NCBI GenBank assembly: GCA_008636095.1
Contig: VSJD01000111.1
Span: 1 to 6,259, forward strand
Length of the DNA stretch: 6,259 bases
From: Kiritimatiellota bacterium
GTDB lineage: Bacteria > Verrucomicrobiota > Kiritimatiellia > JAAZAB01
Direction of reading: 5' to 3'
Shown here: positions 5,150 to 6,259 of the stretch, piece by piece
Layout: each line of letters opens with the position of its first letter
How positions within the stretch are numbered: the stretch's first letter is position 1
The notes under the pieces: model-generated
What the model saw: the letters and a program-made list of their open reading frames with translations, nothing else
Told to the model about the DNA's origin: nothing
The model's database searches: none
Translations under genes and position numbers: made by a program

Positions 5150-6259
5150 TTAATAATACCAGACCCAATCGTAGGGCGGCTCATATCCATACCCACCCCA
5201 CGTGAAGGCGGAATACAGTCCGGTCTCGGTGTAGTAGATTAACCAATATCCGTAATCCTCCGAATACACGGCAATATCAGCTATGCCGCCGCCATTGAAA
5301 TCACCCGTCACAGGTATATACCCGTAGCCACCCCATTTGTCTCCGTTAACAAGGTAGCGGTCGTAAAGCGAAGACCAGATATACCAGTAACCCGCCGGCC
5401 AGTAATATAAGGCATAGTCAGTTTTGCCGTCGCCATCGTAGTCGCCGCAGGCTGGCCTGCACCAGGAGACACCCCACTGGAAGGCGGAATACAGTCCGGT
5501 CCCGGTGTAATAGATATACCAATAGCAGGAATCCTCCGAATACACGGCAATATCAGCCTTGCCGTCGCCATCGAAATCACCTGCCACCGGAATATAGTCG
5601 GAGCCGACCCAGTGCATTCCATTATAAAGGAAGCTGCCGGAAAGCGAAGACCAGATATACCAGTAACCCGTCGGCCAGTAATACAATGCAAAGTCAGTTT
5701 TGCCATCGCCGTCGTAGTCGCCGGCAACAGGGCAGTAACCGTATCCACCCCACTGGAAGATTGAATACGTTCCAGTTTCCATATAGTAGATATACCAATA
5801 CCCATCATCCAGCGAATACACGGCAATATCAGTTTGGCCGCCCCCGTTAAAATCGCCGGATACGGGCAGTTGCCGATAGCCGCCCCATTTATCTCCATTA
5901 GCAAGGAATCGGCCGTAATAAGAAGACCAGATGGACCATTTTCCATTCATCCAGCCATATAACGAGTAATCGGTCTTGCCATCGCCGTCATAGTCATTTA
6001 TTGCACCCGTGGTGGTAGGTGGCGTGGGCGTATCCTCCGACCAGCCATTGTCTTTCAAGATGCCCAGAGTAACGGTCCCGGGATCGTGGATGGTTTCGCC
6101 CCAATTAACCGAATACGTCATCATGGCGTTGGCGGTGCCGTTAAAAATTTCGTCCAGGTGGGCATAACTCGAACCCTGTGCCCATGTGCTTGGGGCATAC
6201 AGCTTCACCTTGGCTCCGCCGTTGGCTGCGTTGGCGTTTGCGCCATTGAAATAGACGCT
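5150..6259 (-). CDS. FG-GAP/VCBS repeat protein, C-terminal part (5' end beyond the window)
   Basis: The frame is open to the window edge, giving at least 369 residues; the GTG at 6208 is internal, since the 17 codons before it read on as SVYFNGANANAANGGAK. Numbering from that GTG, residues 1-56 (YAPSTWAQGSSYAHLDEIF, then NAMMTYSVNWGETIHDPG and LGILKDNGW) resemble the end of a secreted metalloprotease-type domain with a Met-turn. That match is from memory and uncertain, and any catalytic His motif would be outside the window. A Thr/Pro linker (57-68) leads to three 92-residue units from residue 72. Each has a DYDGDGKTD half ending in IWSS and a GDFxGxG half ending in WYIYY. This pattern is typical of FG-GAP/VCBS beta-propeller blades that bind calcium. 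The chain stops at WVWYY with no sorting signal or membrane segment. It is probably exported, but no signal peptide is visible. It shares strand but no evident function with the sugar operon. Confidence 0.85.
   Translation of the reverse strand, partial: SVYFNGANANAANGGAKVKLYAPSTWAQGSSYAHLDEIFNGTANAMMTYSVNWGETIHDPGTVTLGILKDNGWSEDTPTPPTTTGAINDYDGDGKTDYSLYGWMNGKWSIWSSYYGRFLANGDKWGGYRQLPVSGDFNGGGQTDIAVYSLDDGYWYIYYMETGTYSIFQWGGYGYCPVAGDYDGDGKTDFALYYWPTGYWYIWSSLSGSFLYNGMHWVGSDYIPVAGDFDGDGKADIAVYSEDSCYWYIYYTGTGLYSAFQWGVSWCRPACGDYDGDGKTDYALYYWPAGYWYIWSSLYDRYLVNGDKWGGYGYIPVTGDFNGGGIADIAVYSEDYGYWLIYYTETGLYSAFTWGGYGYEPPYDWVWYY
5168..5995 (-). repeat. three tandem 276-bp coding repeats
   Basis: The repeat units span about 5720-5995, 5444-5719 and 5168-5443. 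Each encodes 92 residues made of two related halves of about 46. The second and third units are close at DNA level: the stretch starting AAGACCAGATATACCAG recurs at 5371 and 5647, exactly 276 bp apart, with few differences over the next 75 bases. The first unit is more diverged. The similarity suggests recent duplication or gene conversion among units. Confidence 0.85.

Noticed and set aside
4955..5168. Small open frames of about 60 residues across the ROK start and the hairpins
   Set aside because: They overlap the ROK coding start and are built largely from the inverted repeats. No ribosome site or family resemblance was seen.
5308..5946. 212-residue minus-strand open frame
   Set aside because: It is a shifted frame inside the repeat-protein gene. 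Its own repetitive sequence simply mirrors the 276-bp DNA repeats.
5168..5995. The 276-bp repeats as a CRISPR or satellite array
   Set aside because: The repeats are in-frame coding units with calcium-loop motifs and no short-repeat/spacer structure.

Overview
The window is a gene-dense bacterial segment in which every supported gene lies on the minus strand, so transcription runs from high to low coordinates. Base composition looks near-balanced to moderately GC-rich by eye. Several things would fit a member of the PVC group (Kiritimatiellota, Lentisphaerota or Verrucomicrobiota) or a similar environmental lineage: the tyrosine/tryptophan-rich FG-GAP/VCBS repeat protein, the intergenic GC-rich hairpins, and a ROK regulator beside split transketolase genes. 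This placement is an impression from gene style, with no marker gene behind it.

Right end (5150-6259): the C-terminal part of a large, probably secreted protein whose N-terminus lies beyond the right edge. It shows the tail of what looks like a metalloprotease-type domain, a Thr/Pro linker, and three tandem 92-residue (276-bp) units, each holding two FG-GAP/VCBS-like calcium-binding repeats. A 139-bp gap (5011-5149) with two strong hairpins separates it from the next gene.

Middle (3799-5010): a ROK-family transcriptional regulator with an N-terminal winged helix-turn-helix and an intact zinc motif, but without the aspartate that ROK sugar kinases use for catalysis. Its start codon is ambiguous.

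A 150-bp intergenic region (3649-3798) follows. It contains a perfect 21-bp AT-rich palindrome, a second 12-bp palindrome, candidate promoter elements and a homopurine/homopyrimidine tract. It is the obvious control region for the next four genes.

Left two thirds (68-3648): a tight putative operon of four genes. They are the N-terminal and C-terminal halves of a split transketolase (4-bp ATGA overlap), a cytosolic NodB-fold polysaccharide-deacetylase-like hydrolase (29-bp gap), and a class IV PLP aminotransferase (8-bp overlap). Together they look like a dedicated pathway that transfers a two-carbon ketol unit, hydrolyses an amide-like or related bond, and transaminates a product. The ROK regulator next door suggests that a sugar or sugar derivative is the signal. 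I cannot name the pathway, and this cassette is the most interesting thing in the window. The left end (1-67) has no gene, only a tandem pair of 15-nt hairpin units.
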